Counted from the stretch's first letter, positions 1 to 8,865 are shown. The stretch is 64,000 nt of DNA from Herbiconiux sp. L3-i23 (GCF_023734115.1 NZ_AP025737.1:2790001-2854000), one strand, 5' to 3'. Translations and numbers: made by a program. The notes: generated by a model not told the origin, from the letters alone.

Positions 1-1187
1 AGATAGGCCGAGCCGACGCCCCCGACGTTCGCTCCCCAGCAGTGGAGCTGAGGGGCGACCACCACGCAGGCAGTCTGCTGTTCGACGAAGAGTTCGGAGA
101 TCGCGCCTGAAGGAAGGCCGGTCACCTTGGCGGGATAGTCGGCTCTTTCTCTCGTCACCTGCCCGCGCCCGACGAAGCTCGGTCCTGCGTCGGTGGACGA
201 GTAGGCCCCGATCGCAGGGTGCCAACACCACACCTCGCTGCCGTTCGATCCGTCACGGAGGACACAGGCGTTACCGGAGGTTCCGGTGCGGATGTCGGTG
301 ACACGGTCGATGGGTGCACCGCTCTGGTCTCGCACGGCCTTCGGCGTGCTGCCGCGGGTCTCTGCCGGTGCCCCGGTGCCCCAGCAGAAGAGCTGGCCGC
401 CGCTCACAGCGCACAGCCCGGCCGACGTCCCGAAATTGACCACCTGTGTCACGGGCCCGCCTGAGGGCAGCGTGATCTGCACGAAGTCCGCGGTCGAGGT
501 GTAGCCGTTCGTTCCCTTGCAGTGGAGGGTGTCGTCCACCGCGACGACGCAGAGCACGTTCCAGCCGACGGAGACCGATTTGAGAGTCCGCGATGCGATC
601 GACCCGGTCGCAAGGCGAGTCGGACTCGGTGAGGCGCTTCCGCCCCAGCAGTACAGGCCGCCGTCCGAGATGCCGCACACGCTGAGGTCGAGGCTGAGGC
701 TCCCGTTCGCTCCGGCTGTCGTTCCGGCGTCGACCTCGGAGAACGGCATCCCGCCGACATTGCGGATGGCGCTGCGGTCTGTCAGCGAGGAGTCCGTCAG
801 ATCGACGGCTGCGGTCGCCGTGCCTGCGTACACCGTCTGGACGTCGGAGAAGTCGGAGTTGGCGGACCGCTCCACGGTGTAGGTCGGCGCGCCGGTGATC
901 CCTCGGTCGGCGAGTGAGGCGGAGACATCGCTCCACGACAAGCTGGTTTGCGTGCCGACCGGCGCCCCTGCGCGCGTCGCGGTGAGGCTTCCTTTCGGAA
1001 GGGAGCCCGCGGCCACCGAATTGCCGGTCGTTCGAGTGGCGTCGACGAAGTAGGCCCCGGTCGACGGGACGGCCACCGCGGCGAAGGCGACAGCCGCGAG
1101 GGTCGCGGCGAGCGCCGTCCGTGACAGCACCCGCGGCACCCATCGGCGTCGCGGACCACGAGCGGTCGAGTCTCTTCTTTTCCCCAT
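1..1187 (-). CDS. SipW-type-exported RCC1 beta-propeller protein (3' end lies outside the window)
   Basis: Probable surface or secreted RCC1-repeat protein. The frame is open to the window edge, so only the first 395 codons are visible. ATG at 1187 follows GGGGGA by 7 bases. Residues 1-20 are Arg-rich, 21-41 hydrophobic, and 42-47 read STGAYF, the hallmark of signal peptides cut by SipW-type peptidases. A half fibronectin-III-like unit follows (LSWSDV, TYTVERS, about 70-115), then at least five RCC1 blades with paired cysteines (CGISDGGLYCWG, CAVSGGQLFCWG, CVVVAPQLHCWG). It lacks the TasA-like domain of the two genes upstream of it. It appears to be its own transcription unit, with a hairpin and a putative operator ahead of it. 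Partner and ligand are unknown. Confidence 0.85.
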   Translation of the reverse strand, partial: MGKRRDSTARGPRRRWVPRVLSRTALAATLAAVAFAAVAVPSTGAYFVDATRTTGNSVAAGSLPKGSLTATRAGAPVGTQTSLSWSDVSASLADRGITGAPTYTVERSANSDFSDVQTVYAGTATAAVDLTDSSLTDRSAIRNVGGMPFSEVDAGTTAGANGSLSLDLSVCGISDGGLYCWGGSASPSPTRLATGSIASRTLKSVSVGWNVLCVVAVDDTLHCKGTNGYTSTADFVQITLPSGGPVTQVVNFGTSAGLCAVSGGQLFCWGTGAPAETRGSTPKAVRDQSGAPIDRVTDIRTGTSGNACVLRDGSNGSEVWCWHPAIGAYSSTDAGPSFVGRGQVTRERADYPAKVTGLPSGAISELFVEQQTACVVVAPQLHCWGANVGGVGSAY

Positions 1188-1272
1188 GTGTCTATCCCCC
1201 ATGCGTCGGGCGTGCAGACGCAGCCCCAGTGTCCTGGGAACGCCGGCCGGCCGCATCCGCTCACCCAGGCTG

Positions 1273-1291
1273 ATGTTCGGTACGCGCACAT
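1273..1291. promoter_or_regulatory. Putative operator, copy 1 of 5 (ATGTTCG-N5-CGCACAT)
   Basis: Reads ATGTTCG-GTACG-CGCACAT, a near-perfect dyad. It lies 86 bases upstream of the start codon at 1187, just downstream of the terminator hairpin of the preceding gene. Four related copies occur at 3604, 10215, 17681 and 19798. Binding by the LuxR-type regulator at 19846-20490 is inferred from co-occurrence only. Confidence 0.55.
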
Positions 1292-1296
1292 TCCGT

Positions 1297-1326
1297 CCGG
1301 TGCGCCTCATGACACCGGCGCACCGG
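1297..1326 (-). terminator. Terminator-like hairpin after the RCC1 gene at 1340
   Basis: Perfect 10-bp arms (CCGGTGCGCC / GGCGCACCGG) with a 10-base loop, 13 bases past the stop codon of the upstream gene in its direction of transcription. There is no T-tract, so this may be a weak or factor-assisted terminator. Confidence 0.5.
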
Positions 1327-1339
1327 CTCTCCGTTGGCG

Positions 1340-3484
1340 TCAGCGACTGGCCGTCACGACGGGGCTGACCCAGCCGGGCACCCCGGCGACCGTGTAGCTC
1401 AGCCGGTAGTAGTAGGTCCCGTTCTCCTGCAGGCTGCACTTGCCGGATGCGAGTTCGACGGAGCCGGTGGCGCACACGGTCGTCCCGTCGAGGCTGCGAA
1501 TGAATTCCATCGGCGCAGTGTTCGAGGTGCCGAGCTGGGCGGTCATCGCCGCGCCGGTGTAGCCCGCAGCGCCCCAACAGGCCACGCGGCCGTCGGTCGT
1601 GATGACGCAGGCGCCGGGGAACGCGGAGCTGGAATTGAGGCGGATCGACGCGATGCTCGCAGTGGCCGCGACGCCCGCCACCGGGGTCGGCGTGTTGTAG
1701 AGCTTGTTGGTGTCGCCGCCGTCGCCGACGATGCCCTGGTAGTCACCGCCCCAGCAGTACGCTTTGGCGTTCGCCAGAGCGCACAGGCCCGCGGTCGTGG
1801 CGACGATGTCGGTCGCTCCGGACACGGAGGACATCTTGGTCATCGTCTGCCCCATGTCCTTCCAGGTGACCTCCGACGGCGCCCAGGGGGCTCCCATCCA
1901 CCCCCAGCACCAGATGTCCGACTTGCTGGTGAGGATGCAGGAGGACTGGGATCCCGACGTCAGCTTGCGGATCGTGGCTCCGTTCAGTGCCGGCGTGAGG
2001 GCGCGGATCGGGTTGAAGGCCTCGACCATCGGAGCGGTGCTCGCGCCGAGCTCGCCCATCATGTTGATGCCCCAGCAGTGGACCGTGTTGTCCGTCGCGA
2101 GCGCGCAGGTGTGGGTGCCGCCGACGGACAGTTGGCTGACCGTCTTGCCCTGCAGGCTGCCGAGGTTCATGCCGACCGCGGTGGTCGACCCGCCGCCCCA
2201 CCCGATCGCGCTCGACTGGGGGTAGCGTCCGGTGACGTTGCCGTAGCCCCAGCAGCCGATGGTGCCGTCGGTGGCCATCGCGCAGGTCCCGCCGCCGGAG
2301 ATCACACCGAACTGACTGACCTTCTTTCCGAGGAGGACTCCCGCGTTGGCGAGGACGGGGAGCAGCGACTTGGTCGTGCCGTTGCCCGGGTAGTCGCCCC
2401 AGCAGTAGAGCTCGCCGGCGTCGGTGAGCGCGCACGAATGCCCGAGGGCGGCGTCGACCTTCACGGCCCGCTTGTTCTGCAGCCCGCCGGTGACCTGCGT
2501 GATCGTCGTCTTCGTGTCGGTGGAGTACGCCCCGCCGTCTCCCGGGTAGCCCTGCCCCGAGCAGTAGACGGCGCCCTGCGCGGTGACGACGCACCCCTGG
2601 AAGCCGTCGGTGGAGACATCGACGTAGCGCCCGGTGGCCGGTGTGCTGCGAGCGACCTCTCCGCTGTCCGCAGCGGCGGCGCCCGTGCCGGAGTAGACGG
2701 TCTGCGGGTTCGAGAAGTCGGCGGACGCGGACCGTTCGACGGTGTAGGTCGGGGTTCCGGTGATCCCCGCGGCGCGCAGCGCGGGTGCCACGTCGGTCCA
2801 GCGGAGATCGGTCGTCGTGCCGGAGGGAACCCCCGCCCTGTTCGCTGTCAGTGACAGGGCTGTGGAGGGCATCCCTCCGGATCCGTTCTGGATCGCGTTG
2901 ATGAAGACGAGGAAGCTGGCGGCGGATTCCTGGAACTGGTTCTCGGAGTCCGTCGACAGCCACATGCGGATCTCGATCTTCGACTGGCCGCCGGCGGCGA
3001 GCCCGCGGCCCTTGGTGAGAGCGCCGTCCGGGATCGCCGTCGCGGGGCGTGAGCCCAGCGTGAGCACATCGGTCAGCGGAGCGCGCTGCTCGTCGTAGAG
3101 CCGGAACCGGAAGTTCGAGAGCTGCTGCTGGGTGATCTTCAGGGTGGCCCTGGGATCGACGATCTGCAGCTCCCAGTCGAGCCCGATCGTGCCGGTGTTG
3201 CGTACCGTGATCCACTCCGACCGCGCCGAGGCACCGTGCGTCGACGTGGACGCCGCCTGCTCATCGGTCATCGGGTAGACGCCCGACACCGCGATCGAGG
3301 TCTGGTCGGAAGTCTTGCCGATCTCGCCGATCGTGAGCAGCGCACCCGACACGCTCGCCCGCGCCGTGGTCGACGCGGTGAACCAGGCACCGCTCAGGCT
3401 GGTGCTCACGCCGGCGAATGCGGTCGCGAGTACCAGGATGGATGCGGCCAGCGCCCTCCGGCGCTTGGTGGATGTCGGTGTCAT
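1340..3484 (-). CDS. TasA-like domain / FN3 / seven-bladed RCC1 fusion protein, SipW-type signal
   Basis: Exported 714-residue protein. ATG at 3484 is chosen because AGGGGAAG lies 8 bases ahead; an upstream in-frame start has none. Residues 1-12 are basic, then a hydrophobic core, then SGAWFTAS. Residues about 40-205 match TasA/CalY-like proteins: VRNTGTIGLDW near the middle and NQFQESAASF...INAIQ at the end. Next comes the first half of an FN3-like domain (DLRWTDV, TYTVERSASADFS). Exactly seven RCC1 units follow, each with a C-x(7-9)-C-(W/S)-G pair (CALTDAGELYCWG, CAMATDGTIGCWG, CVITTDGRVACWG). The C terminus (YYYRLSYTVAG, VVTAS) looks like the last FN3 strands, so the propeller seems inserted in the FN3 fold. 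Likely a cell-surface or fibre-associated adhesin; ligand unknown. Confidence 0.85.
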   Translation of the reverse strand: MTPTSTKRRRALAASILVLATAFAGVSTSLSGAWFTASTTARASVSGALLTIGEIGKTSDQTSIAVSGVYPMTDEQAASTSTHGASARSEWITVRNTGTIGLDWELQIVDPRATLKITQQQLSNFRFRLYDEQRAPLTDVLTLGSRPATAIPDGALTKGRGLAAGGQSKIEIRMWLSTDSENQFQESAASFLVFINAIQNGSGGMPSTALSLTANRAGVPSGTTTDLRWTDVAPALRAAGITGTPTYTVERSASADFSNPQTVYSGTGAAAADSGEVARSTPATGRYVDVSTDGFQGCVVTAQGAVYCSGQGYPGDGGAYSTDTKTTITQVTGGLQNKRAVKVDAALGHSCALTDAGELYCWGDYPGNGTTKSLLPVLANAGVLLGKKVSQFGVISGGGTCAMATDGTIGCWGYGNVTGRYPQSSAIGWGGGSTTAVGMNLGSLQGKTVSQLSVGGTHTCALATDNTVHCWGINMMGELGASTAPMVEAFNPIRALTPALNGATIRKLTSGSQSSCILTSKSDIWCWGWMGAPWAPSEVTWKDMGQTMTKMSSVSGATDIVATTAGLCALANAKAYCWGGDYQGIVGDGGDTNKLYNTPTPVAGVAATASIASIRLNSSSAFPGACVITTDGRVACWGAAGYTGAAMTAQLGTSNTAPMEFIRSLDGTTVCATGSVELASGKCSLQENGTYYYRLSYTVAGVPGWVSPVVTASR

Positions 3485-3603
3485 GGTCGGTGCTTCCCCT
3501 CGAGCGTCCCGCACAGGTCACGCCCCCCGGCGGATGCGAGAACGCAGCTGTCATCTCAGTGTGTTCGATCGCGTCCGTCGCCGTCATCCCGCCGGGGGCG
3601 CCG

Positions 3604-3622
3604 AGCTTCGCCTCGCGAACAT
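3604..3622. promoter_or_regulatory. Putative operator, copy 2 of 5
   Basis: Reads AGCTTCG-CCTCG-CGAACAT; the left arm is degenerate and the right arm matches. It shares 17 consecutive bases with the copy at 17681. It lies 120 bases upstream of the start codon at 3484. Confidence 0.5.
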
Positions 3623-3690
3623 CGGCACCTGAACAGGTATTTCTCCCCCGACCGACCGGGCATCGGTGCGGGTTCTCGAGGGACGACGAA

Positions 3691-3718
3691 CGCCCTCCCC
3701 GCGATGCGTGGGAGGGCG
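3691..3718 (-). terminator. Terminator hairpin after the RCC1 gene at 3754
   Basis: Perfect 9-bp arms (CGCCCTCCC / GGGAGGGCG) with a 10-base loop, followed in the minus direction by TTCGTCGT. It starts 35 bases past the stop codon at 3754, and with the operator at 3604 it separates two transcription units. Confidence 0.65.
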
Positions 3719-3753
3719 TCGCCCGAGGTGTGGCGGTCGAGGAGCTGAGCCGA

Positions 3754-5859
3754 TCAGCGCGGTCGGACGGCGGCGGTCGTGGGCGAGTGCCCCGCTGCGA
3801 GCCCTGCGCCGGTGTAGCTGACGCGGTAGTGGTACTCCGTGCCGGGTTCGAGCGAGCACGACGCGGCGCCCGCGACTGCCCCGCCGGCGCACCCGACCTG
3901 GTCGAGCCCGGCGACGGACGCCGGGGTCGAGACGGTGGTGACGGCAGTCGTCGGCGCGGCGCCCGTGATCGCCTTGCTTGCGTTGTTCCCGAAGCACTGC
4001 ACCGCCCCCGAGCGCAGCAGCGCACAGGTCGTGTCGTAGCCGGCGCTCATCGCGACGACCTGCCCGCTTCCGAGCGCGGTGACCGCGCGCGGGCTCGCGT
4101 TGACGGTCGTCGTGTCGCCGGCCCCCAGCTGCCCGTACCGACCCCAGCCCCAACACGATGCGGAGGTCTCGTTCCAGCCGCAGACGTGGCTCTGCCCGGA
4201 GACGACGTGGTCGTACTGGCCGGTCGCGGTGCCGGACGAGCCGGTTCCGCCGGTGCCGATGTCGCCGTTGCCGAACGACCCGTGGTTGTAGTGCCCGGCG
4301 CAGCGCACCGACTTCGCGGCCGTCACGGCGCAGATGCTCTGCCAGCCGACGGACGCGTCGGTCACTCCGGCGTCGGTGCCCGGGAACCGTGTCGGGGTGT
4401 TCAGCGCGGCGGAGTAGTTCGGACTCGGCGTGTATGTGGCCGACAGCTGACCGAACGCGGTGGAGCCCCAGCAGATGAGGCCGTCGGTCTTGACGGCGCA
4501 GAAGTTGCTTCCTCCGCCGACGATGGCGGTGGTGCGTCCCGATGTCAGCAGGGAATAGCGCTCCCCCGAGGACGTGGCGACGAGAGTCGGTGTGGCGCGC
4601 TGGCTGGGTCTCGTCTCCCAGAGCCCGAGCTGCAGGGAACGGTTGTCGCCCCAGCACGCGATGTCGGCGTCAGCGGCGAGGACGCAGGTGCTGTTCTCGG
4701 AGGCGGCGATGTCGACGAGGTCCTTGCCGGAGAGGACCGCGGTCGCGGCGATCTCCGTGGCTCCCGCGGTCGTCGGCCCTCCGGCGACCCCGTCGCCGCG
4801 TTGACCGTAGTTGTCGTCGCCGGCGCAGAAGACGCGATCGGAGGCGGTGATGGCGCACAGGTGGCGTGATCCGGCGGCGATCTTCACCACGTCGGAGGGG
4901 AAGCCGGCGATCGCGGTCACCGACGACCCGGTGCCACCGGTGATGAGCTTGCCCCAGCCGTAGACGCTGCCGCCGATGACGACGTAGGTCGAATCGTTGC
5001 CGAATCCTGCGTTGCTGGTGGCGATGTCGGTCGCGGTGCCGAGCGCCGCCCCGGTGGTGTCGATGTTCGTGCGGGCCGGTCCGGTGTAGACGACCGTCGC
5101 GTCGGAGAAGTCCGCGTTCCGCGACCGCTCGACGGTGTAGGTGACGGAGTTCGGGTCGATCGCGAGGTCGGGCGAGCTCGCCTCGGTCCACGCGAGCTGC
5201 GTCGCGGAGCCGTCCGGGGTTCCGGCACGGTCGGCGGTCAGTTGCACGGGGGCGAGGGTCGGCACGCGGGGCGCACCCGACTGCATGCCGTTCACGATGG
5301 CGGTGAAGGTCACGCTTCCGCCCTGGAAGCGGTCGGTGCTCTCGGGGGTCAGCCACACGGCGAGGCGCAGCCGCGTCTCGGATCGGGCCGGGATCACGTC
5401 GCCCCGATACAGTTGCCCCGACGTTCCGTCCCTCTGCGCGACGGCATCGAAGGTCGACGGGGAGGTGACCGGGGTTCCGCCGTCATCGGTGAGGACGTAC
5501 CGGAAGTTCGCGAGGTCCGCCTGCTCCAACGGCGCGATCGCGGCTGCGCGCGCCAGGTCGAGAGTCCACGCGAGCGGAATGGTGCCCGTGTTCCGCACGG
5601 TGATCCACTGCCATGCCGCGCCTCCCGACAGCGCCTGCGAGTCGGTCATCGGGTAGACGCCGTCGACGTGGACGGTCTCCTCGTCGGACTCGACGCCGAT
5701 CTCCCCGATCGACAGGGTCGCCCCCTCGACGGAGGCCGACGCGGTGGTCGTCGCGGTGAACCAGGCGCCGGACGTCGCGACGGACACTCCGGCGAGGGCC
5801 AGGGCGATGACGGTGACCGCGGCTGCCGCCGAGCGGCGGGCGAGTGGGGTGAGAGGCAT
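3754..5859 (-). CDS. TasA-like domain / FN3 / seven-bladed RCC1 fusion protein, SipW-type signal
   Basis: Exported 701-residue paralogue of the protein at 1340. The N terminus has a short basic run, a hydrophobic core and TSGAWFTATT. The TasA-like domain has VRNTGTIPLAWTLDL and ends with DRFQGGSVTF...VNGMQ. Half an FN3 (QLAWTEA, TYTVERSRNADFS) precedes seven RCC1 units. The first (YVVIGGSVYGWG) has no cysteine, while the other six carry pairs (CAITASDRVFCAG, CVLAADADIACWG, CALLRSGAVQCFG). The last FN3 strands follow (YHYRVSYTGAG). It starts 15 bases after the SipW stop, so it is probably in the same transcript as the peptidase that would process it. No clear Shine-Dalgarno sequence is visible, consistent with coupling. 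Confidence 0.85.
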   Translation of the reverse strand: MPLTPLARRSAAAAVTVIALALAGVSVATSGAWFTATTTASASVEGATLSIGEIGVESDEETVHVDGVYPMTDSQALSGGAAWQWITVRNTGTIPLAWTLDLARAAAIAPLEQADLANFRYVLTDDGGTPVTSPSTFDAVAQRDGTSGQLYRGDVIPARSETRLRLAVWLTPESTDRFQGGSVTFTAIVNGMQSGAPRVPTLAPVQLTADRAGTPDGSATQLAWTEASSPDLAIDPNSVTYTVERSRNADFSDATVVYTGPARTNIDTTGAALGTATDIATSNAGFGNDSTYVVIGGSVYGWGKLITGGTGSSVTAIAGFPSDVVKIAAGSRHLCAITASDRVFCAGDDNYGQRGDGVAGGPTTAGATEIAATAVLSGKDLVDIAASENSTCVLAADADIACWGDNRSLQLGLWETRPSQRATPTLVATSSGERYSLLTSGRTTAIVGGGSNFCAVKTDGLICWGSTAFGQLSATYTPSPNYSAALNTPTRFPGTDAGVTDASVGWQSICAVTAAKSVRCAGHYNHGSFGNGDIGTGGTGSSGTATGQYDHVVSGQSHVCGWNETSASCWGWGRYGQLGAGDTTTVNASPRAVTALGSGQVVAMSAGYDTTCALLRSGAVQCFGNNASKAITGAAPTTAVTTVSTPASVAGLDQVGCAGGAVAGAASCSLEPGTEYHYRVSYTGAGLAAGHSPTTAAVRPR

Positions 5860-5874
5860 GGCGTTCGATTCGGT

Positions 5875-7119
5875 TCAGGAGGCCCTGCGGCGCCCATGGC
5901 GGGACCGCGCGCGGCGGCCGCGCTCGGGCGAGAAGGAAAGAGGAGGGATCACGCCGGCGGTGACATGCTCGGCGCCGGCGCTGCGCGGCACGACCGCGAC
6001 GGGCGCGGCGGTCGGCGCGACCGAGCGGTCCACCGGGCCGGGAGCGGCGACGGCGAGCGCGGCGGCGAGAGCGAGGGAGTCGAGGTCGACGCTGATGCGG
6101 ACGCGCGGCTGCCCGTCCGGGCCGTCGACCACGGTGATGGCGTAGCCCGGCAGTGCGCCGGGCACGACGTTCGCGACATCGTCGACCGCGTCGACGTCAT
6201 CGACCTCGTCGATGGTGACCGCGGGCAGAGCGGTGGTGGCGGGCCGCGCACCGACGACGGCGGCGACCGGTGCGAACAGCGCCGCGTCCAGCGCGGCCAC
6301 GACCGGCGCGGAGGCGGAGACGGTGGCCGCGACCGGGACGGGCTCGGATGCGGCCCATCGCATGGGGTCGGTCGCACGATCGGCGACGGTGTCGATCACC
6401 GTCGTGGCCGCGGGAGCGGAGTAGGTGGAGCGGAAGACGGGCGCTTCGTCGCCGGCGGCGTCGGCAGCACGCGCGGCGGTACGCGCCCGGCGGCGCAGTT
6501 CGGAGCGCGAGGCGGCGTGCGACCCGGCCGGGGCGGTCTTCGCAGCGCGGGCGGCGCGCTGGGCACGCCGACGTCCTGACCGCGTCTCCGCCGGAGGCGT
6601 CGTGGTGACGGGCTCGGGAGCCGCGATCGGCGACGGCGCTGCAGCGGGCCCGGCGCTCCGGGTGCGCGCGAGCGGGATGAGAGCCAGCCCGAGGATGACG
6701 GCGAGCAGGCAGATCCGCAGCGGCCACTGCTGGAGCTGCAGGATGAGGGCCGCCCACGGCTGGCCCAGATGGAGTTCGACGACGCCCCGGAGGTTCTCGA
6801 GCCCCACGGTGCCCGGGTCCGCGGCGCTGTTGCCGTCGCCCTGGAGTTTGACGGTGCCGTCGGCGTTCAGCTCGATGATGCGGTGCGTGTACATGTCGCC
6901 GTTGCCGTCGACCGCGGTGACCACGGCTCCGACCTGCAGGTCGGTCTCGGCCGGCTCGCGGATCAGGATGAGGTCGCCCACCTGGTAGGTCGGGGTCATC
7001 GACTCGCCGTCGACCTCGACGATCATGCGGCCGCCGATGGTCGTGGCGAGCGCCGGTGTCGCGAGGACGACGACGATCGCGGCGACCAGGATCCAACGGA
7101 TCGCGGAGATGAATCGCAT
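5875..7119 (-). CDS. sipW: SipW-type signal peptidase I with long Ala-rich C-terminal tail (copy 1)
   Basis: Membrane signal peptidase of the ER/SipW class, expected to cleave the TasA-like and RCC1 preproteins nearby. Start ATG at 7119 has GGAGGAG 6 bases ahead. One TM segment (about 9-27) precedes the catalytic domain with Ser40 (VDGESMTPT), His79 (MYTHRI) and Asp95 (QGDGN), i.e. the Ser-His-Asp set rather than Ser-Lys of ordinary bacterial LepB. A second TM (about 135-155, ending LALIPLA) follows. The remaining ~255 residues are an Ala/Arg-rich low-complexity tail, predicted cytoplasmic, ending in a short ordered-looking piece (PRVRISVDLDSL). Typical SipW is about 190 residues, so the tail is unusual. 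Gene order is TasA-like, hairpin, sipW, RCC1 gene. Confidence 0.88.
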   Translation of the reverse strand: MRFISAIRWILVAAIVVVLATPALATTIGGRMIVEVDGESMTPTYQVGDLILIREPAETDLQVGAVVTAVDGNGDMYTHRIIELNADGTVKLQGDGNSAADPGTVGLENLRGVVELHLGQPWAALILQLQQWPLRICLLAVILGLALIPLARTRSAGPAAAPSPIAAPEPVTTTPPAETRSGRRRAQRAARAAKTAPAGSHAASRSELRRRARTAARAADAAGDEAPVFRSTYSAPAATTVIDTVADRATDPMRWAASEPVPVAATVSASAPVVAALDAALFAPVAAVVGARPATTALPAVTIDEVDDVDAVDDVANVVPGALPGYAITVVDGPDGQPRVRISVDLDSLALAAALAVAAPGPVDRSVAPTAAPVAVVPRSAGAEHVTAGVIPPLSFSPERGRRARSRHGRRRAS

Positions 7120-7235
7120 GGCAGGCTCCTCCCCCGGTTCACCGAGGTGTCGGCGTCGGACACGACGCGTTGGGGGGTCGGAAAGAAAAGAGGGGGAGGA
7201 CGGCCAGGCTAACGAGCGGGGCCGCCCTCCCGGGA

Positions 7236-7275
7236 GCCCCTGATCGGGTGCCGCGCGCGACAACCGATCAGGGGC
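7236..7275 (-). terminator. Hairpin between a TasA-like gene and sipW
   Basis: Perfect 12-bp arms (GCCCCTGATCGG / CCGATCAGGGGC) with a 16-base loop, 40 bases past the TasA-like stop and 117 bases before the sipW start. No T-tract. It could attenuate transcription or stabilise the 3' end so that the structural gene is expressed above the peptidase. Confidence 0.6.
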
Positions 7276-7315
7276 GGGGGTTCCGCGGGGGATCACGGAA
7301 CCGGCTGGGAGACGA

Positions 7316-7942
7316 TCAGCGGTTGACCTGGATGGCCTCGGCCTTGGCGTCGAAGCCCACGGTCGCGCCCTGGTACTCGTTGCCCGCGTTCTCGCCGAAG
7401 AAGACGCGCAGCTTGATCTCGCGCGTGGCGTTCGGTGCGACCTCGAGGTTCGCGAACTGGGTGGTCGAGCTCGACACGAACGCGTCGAGGGTGACCGGGG
7501 TGCCCCAGGTGTTGCTCGCCGCGTTGTAGGTGGAGACCTTCACGAGCGATTTGCTCGGCGTGCCCGTGGCGATGTTCGTCGTCGACTTGGCGATGGTCGC
7601 GTTGGTGAGCGCGACGGTCGCCTTGAGCGGCAGCGAGCCGGTGTTGCGCACCTTGATGACCGTCTCGGGGGCGTCGCTCACAAGGGCGGTGGCCTGCGCG
7701 TCGGTCATCGGGTACGAGTTGGTCGACTGGATGAGGCCGTTGGTCCCGTCGCCCAGGTTCCCGAGGCTCAGCGTGCCGGCGGTGACGGTGTTGAGGTTCG
7801 AGGTCTTCGAGTCGGTGAACCAGGCTCCGGTCGACTGGAACGCGGCGCCCGCGAGACCGGCGGTGAGGACGGCGGCGGCGAGGCCGACGACGATGGCGCG
7901 CTTGCGCTTGCTGGGCTGCTGGGCGGTGGTGATGCTGGTCAT
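7316..7942 (-). CDS. TasA/CalY-like fibre protein with SipW-type signal peptide (208 aa)
   Basis: Probable secreted fibre or matrix subunit. Start ATG at 7942 gives a compact signal: KRKR, hydrophobic core about 16-32, then STGAWFTDSK. Similarity to Bacillus TasA is visible in three places: the post-signal AGTLSLGNL, the central VRNTGSLPLKATV, and the C-terminal YQGATVGFDAKAEAIQ. TasA forms extracellular fibres and is matured by SipW; here the family match is seen and the fibre role is inferred. No cysteines are seen in the mature part. The leader before the start is weak (GAAGAA). The sipW gene follows after a hairpin. Confidence 0.82.
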   Translation of the reverse strand: MTSITTAQQPSKRKRAIVVGLAAAVLTAGLAGAAFQSTGAWFTDSKTSNLNTVTAGTLSLGNLGDGTNGLIQSTNSYPMTDAQATALVSDAPETVIKVRNTGSLPLKATVALTNATIAKSTTNIATGTPSKSLVKVSTYNAASNTWGTPVTLDAFVSSSTTQFANLEVAPNATREIKLRVFFGENAGNEYQGATVGFDAKAEAIQVNR

Positions 7943-8049
7943 GTCGTTCTTCTTTCGTGTGATGGTGCGTTCGGTGATAGTGGTGGAACTGCTGGTGGTG
8001 ATGGATTCGTGTCGCGACGGTGTGGTGCGCGGCAACGTCGTGGGGAGCG

Positions 8050-8865
8050 TCATGACGCTCCGGTCTGGATGGCCTCGAGCAGCGTGGTGAACTGCGCGGT
8101 GGCTCCTTGCGCCTCGTTGGTGACGGTGGGGTCGAACCAGAAGCGCACCGTGACGGTGACGCGGTTCGAGCCCGTCGTGGAGGGCAGGTTCTGGCCGCTC
8201 ACCGGCGCGAGGGATGCGAGCTTCGTCGGGGCACTCCACGCGCCGGTCCCGATCCGGTAGCTCACGTTGGTGATCGCGCCGAGGTCGACGGCGCCGCCGG
8301 TCTTCGCGACGTCCTTCAGCGACAGGGTCCAGTTGATGGGGACCGAGCCGGTGTTGCGGACGACGAGGTCGAGGCTCTGCGCCTTGTTCTGCGCGAGCGC
8401 CGCGTCGGAGGTCATCGGCAGGATGTTCGCTACCTGGAGCTTCGCCGTCGGGTCGAGGTCCGGTCCGACGCCGCCGACCTTGACGACGGCGCTGGTCACC
8501 TGGTTCGCCACGGTCTCCTGCTTGGCGGTGAACCAGGCGGCGGTGCGCTGGACGTCGGTCGCGGTGAGCCCCGTGCCGAGGACGGCGACGGCGAGCACGG
8601 CGGCGATCACGGAGCCGAGACGCACCGTCGCCGGTGTGCGGCGCGATCCGACTGCCGCACGCTTCCGCTCGCGATGGTTGCGCGGCTCCGCGGCGGCGGC
8701 GGCCGTGGCGGCGAGGGCGATCGCGGGGATCTGCTCGGCGATCGCCGAGGGCGCCACCCGGAGACGGGAGTCTCGTCGGGCGACAGCGCGGCCCGCACGC
8801 TCGGCGTCGCGGAGCGCCTTGCGCATGCGGGAGCGCTGGAGCTGCTGGGTGCGTTCGCCGGTCAT
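8050..8865 (-). CDS. TasA-like secreted protein with long basic N-terminal region (271 aa)
   Basis: Start ATG at 8865 overlaps the stop of the preceding gene (ATGA), which supports translational coupling. About 95 residues of Arg/Ala-rich sequence precede the hydrophobic core (about 98-120) and the SipW-type site RTAAWFTAKQ. The mature part has the TasA-like marks VVRNTGSVPINWTLSL and, at the end, NEAQGATAQFTTLLEAIQ. The long cytoplasmic lead is much longer than in TasA and could slow or direct export. Likely a minor fibre subunit or anchor; role inferred. Confidence 0.78.
   Translation of the reverse strand: MTGERTQQLQRSRMRKALRDAERAGRAVARRDSRLRVAPSAIAEQIPAIALAATAAAAAEPRNHRERKRAAVGSRRTPATVRLGSVIAAVLAVAVLGTGLTATDVQRTAAWFTAKQETVANQVTSAVVKVGGVGPDLDPTAKLQVANILPMTSDAALAQNKAQSLDLVVRNTGSVPINWTLSLKDVAKTGGAVDLGAITNVSYRIGTGAWSAPTKLASLAPVSGQNLPSTTGSNRVTVTVRFWFDPTVTNEAQGATAQFTTLLEAIQTGAS

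Noticed and set aside
1188-1397. Short plus-strand frames near 1188-1397
   Set aside because: They cross the terminator and operator and have no ribosome site or motif.
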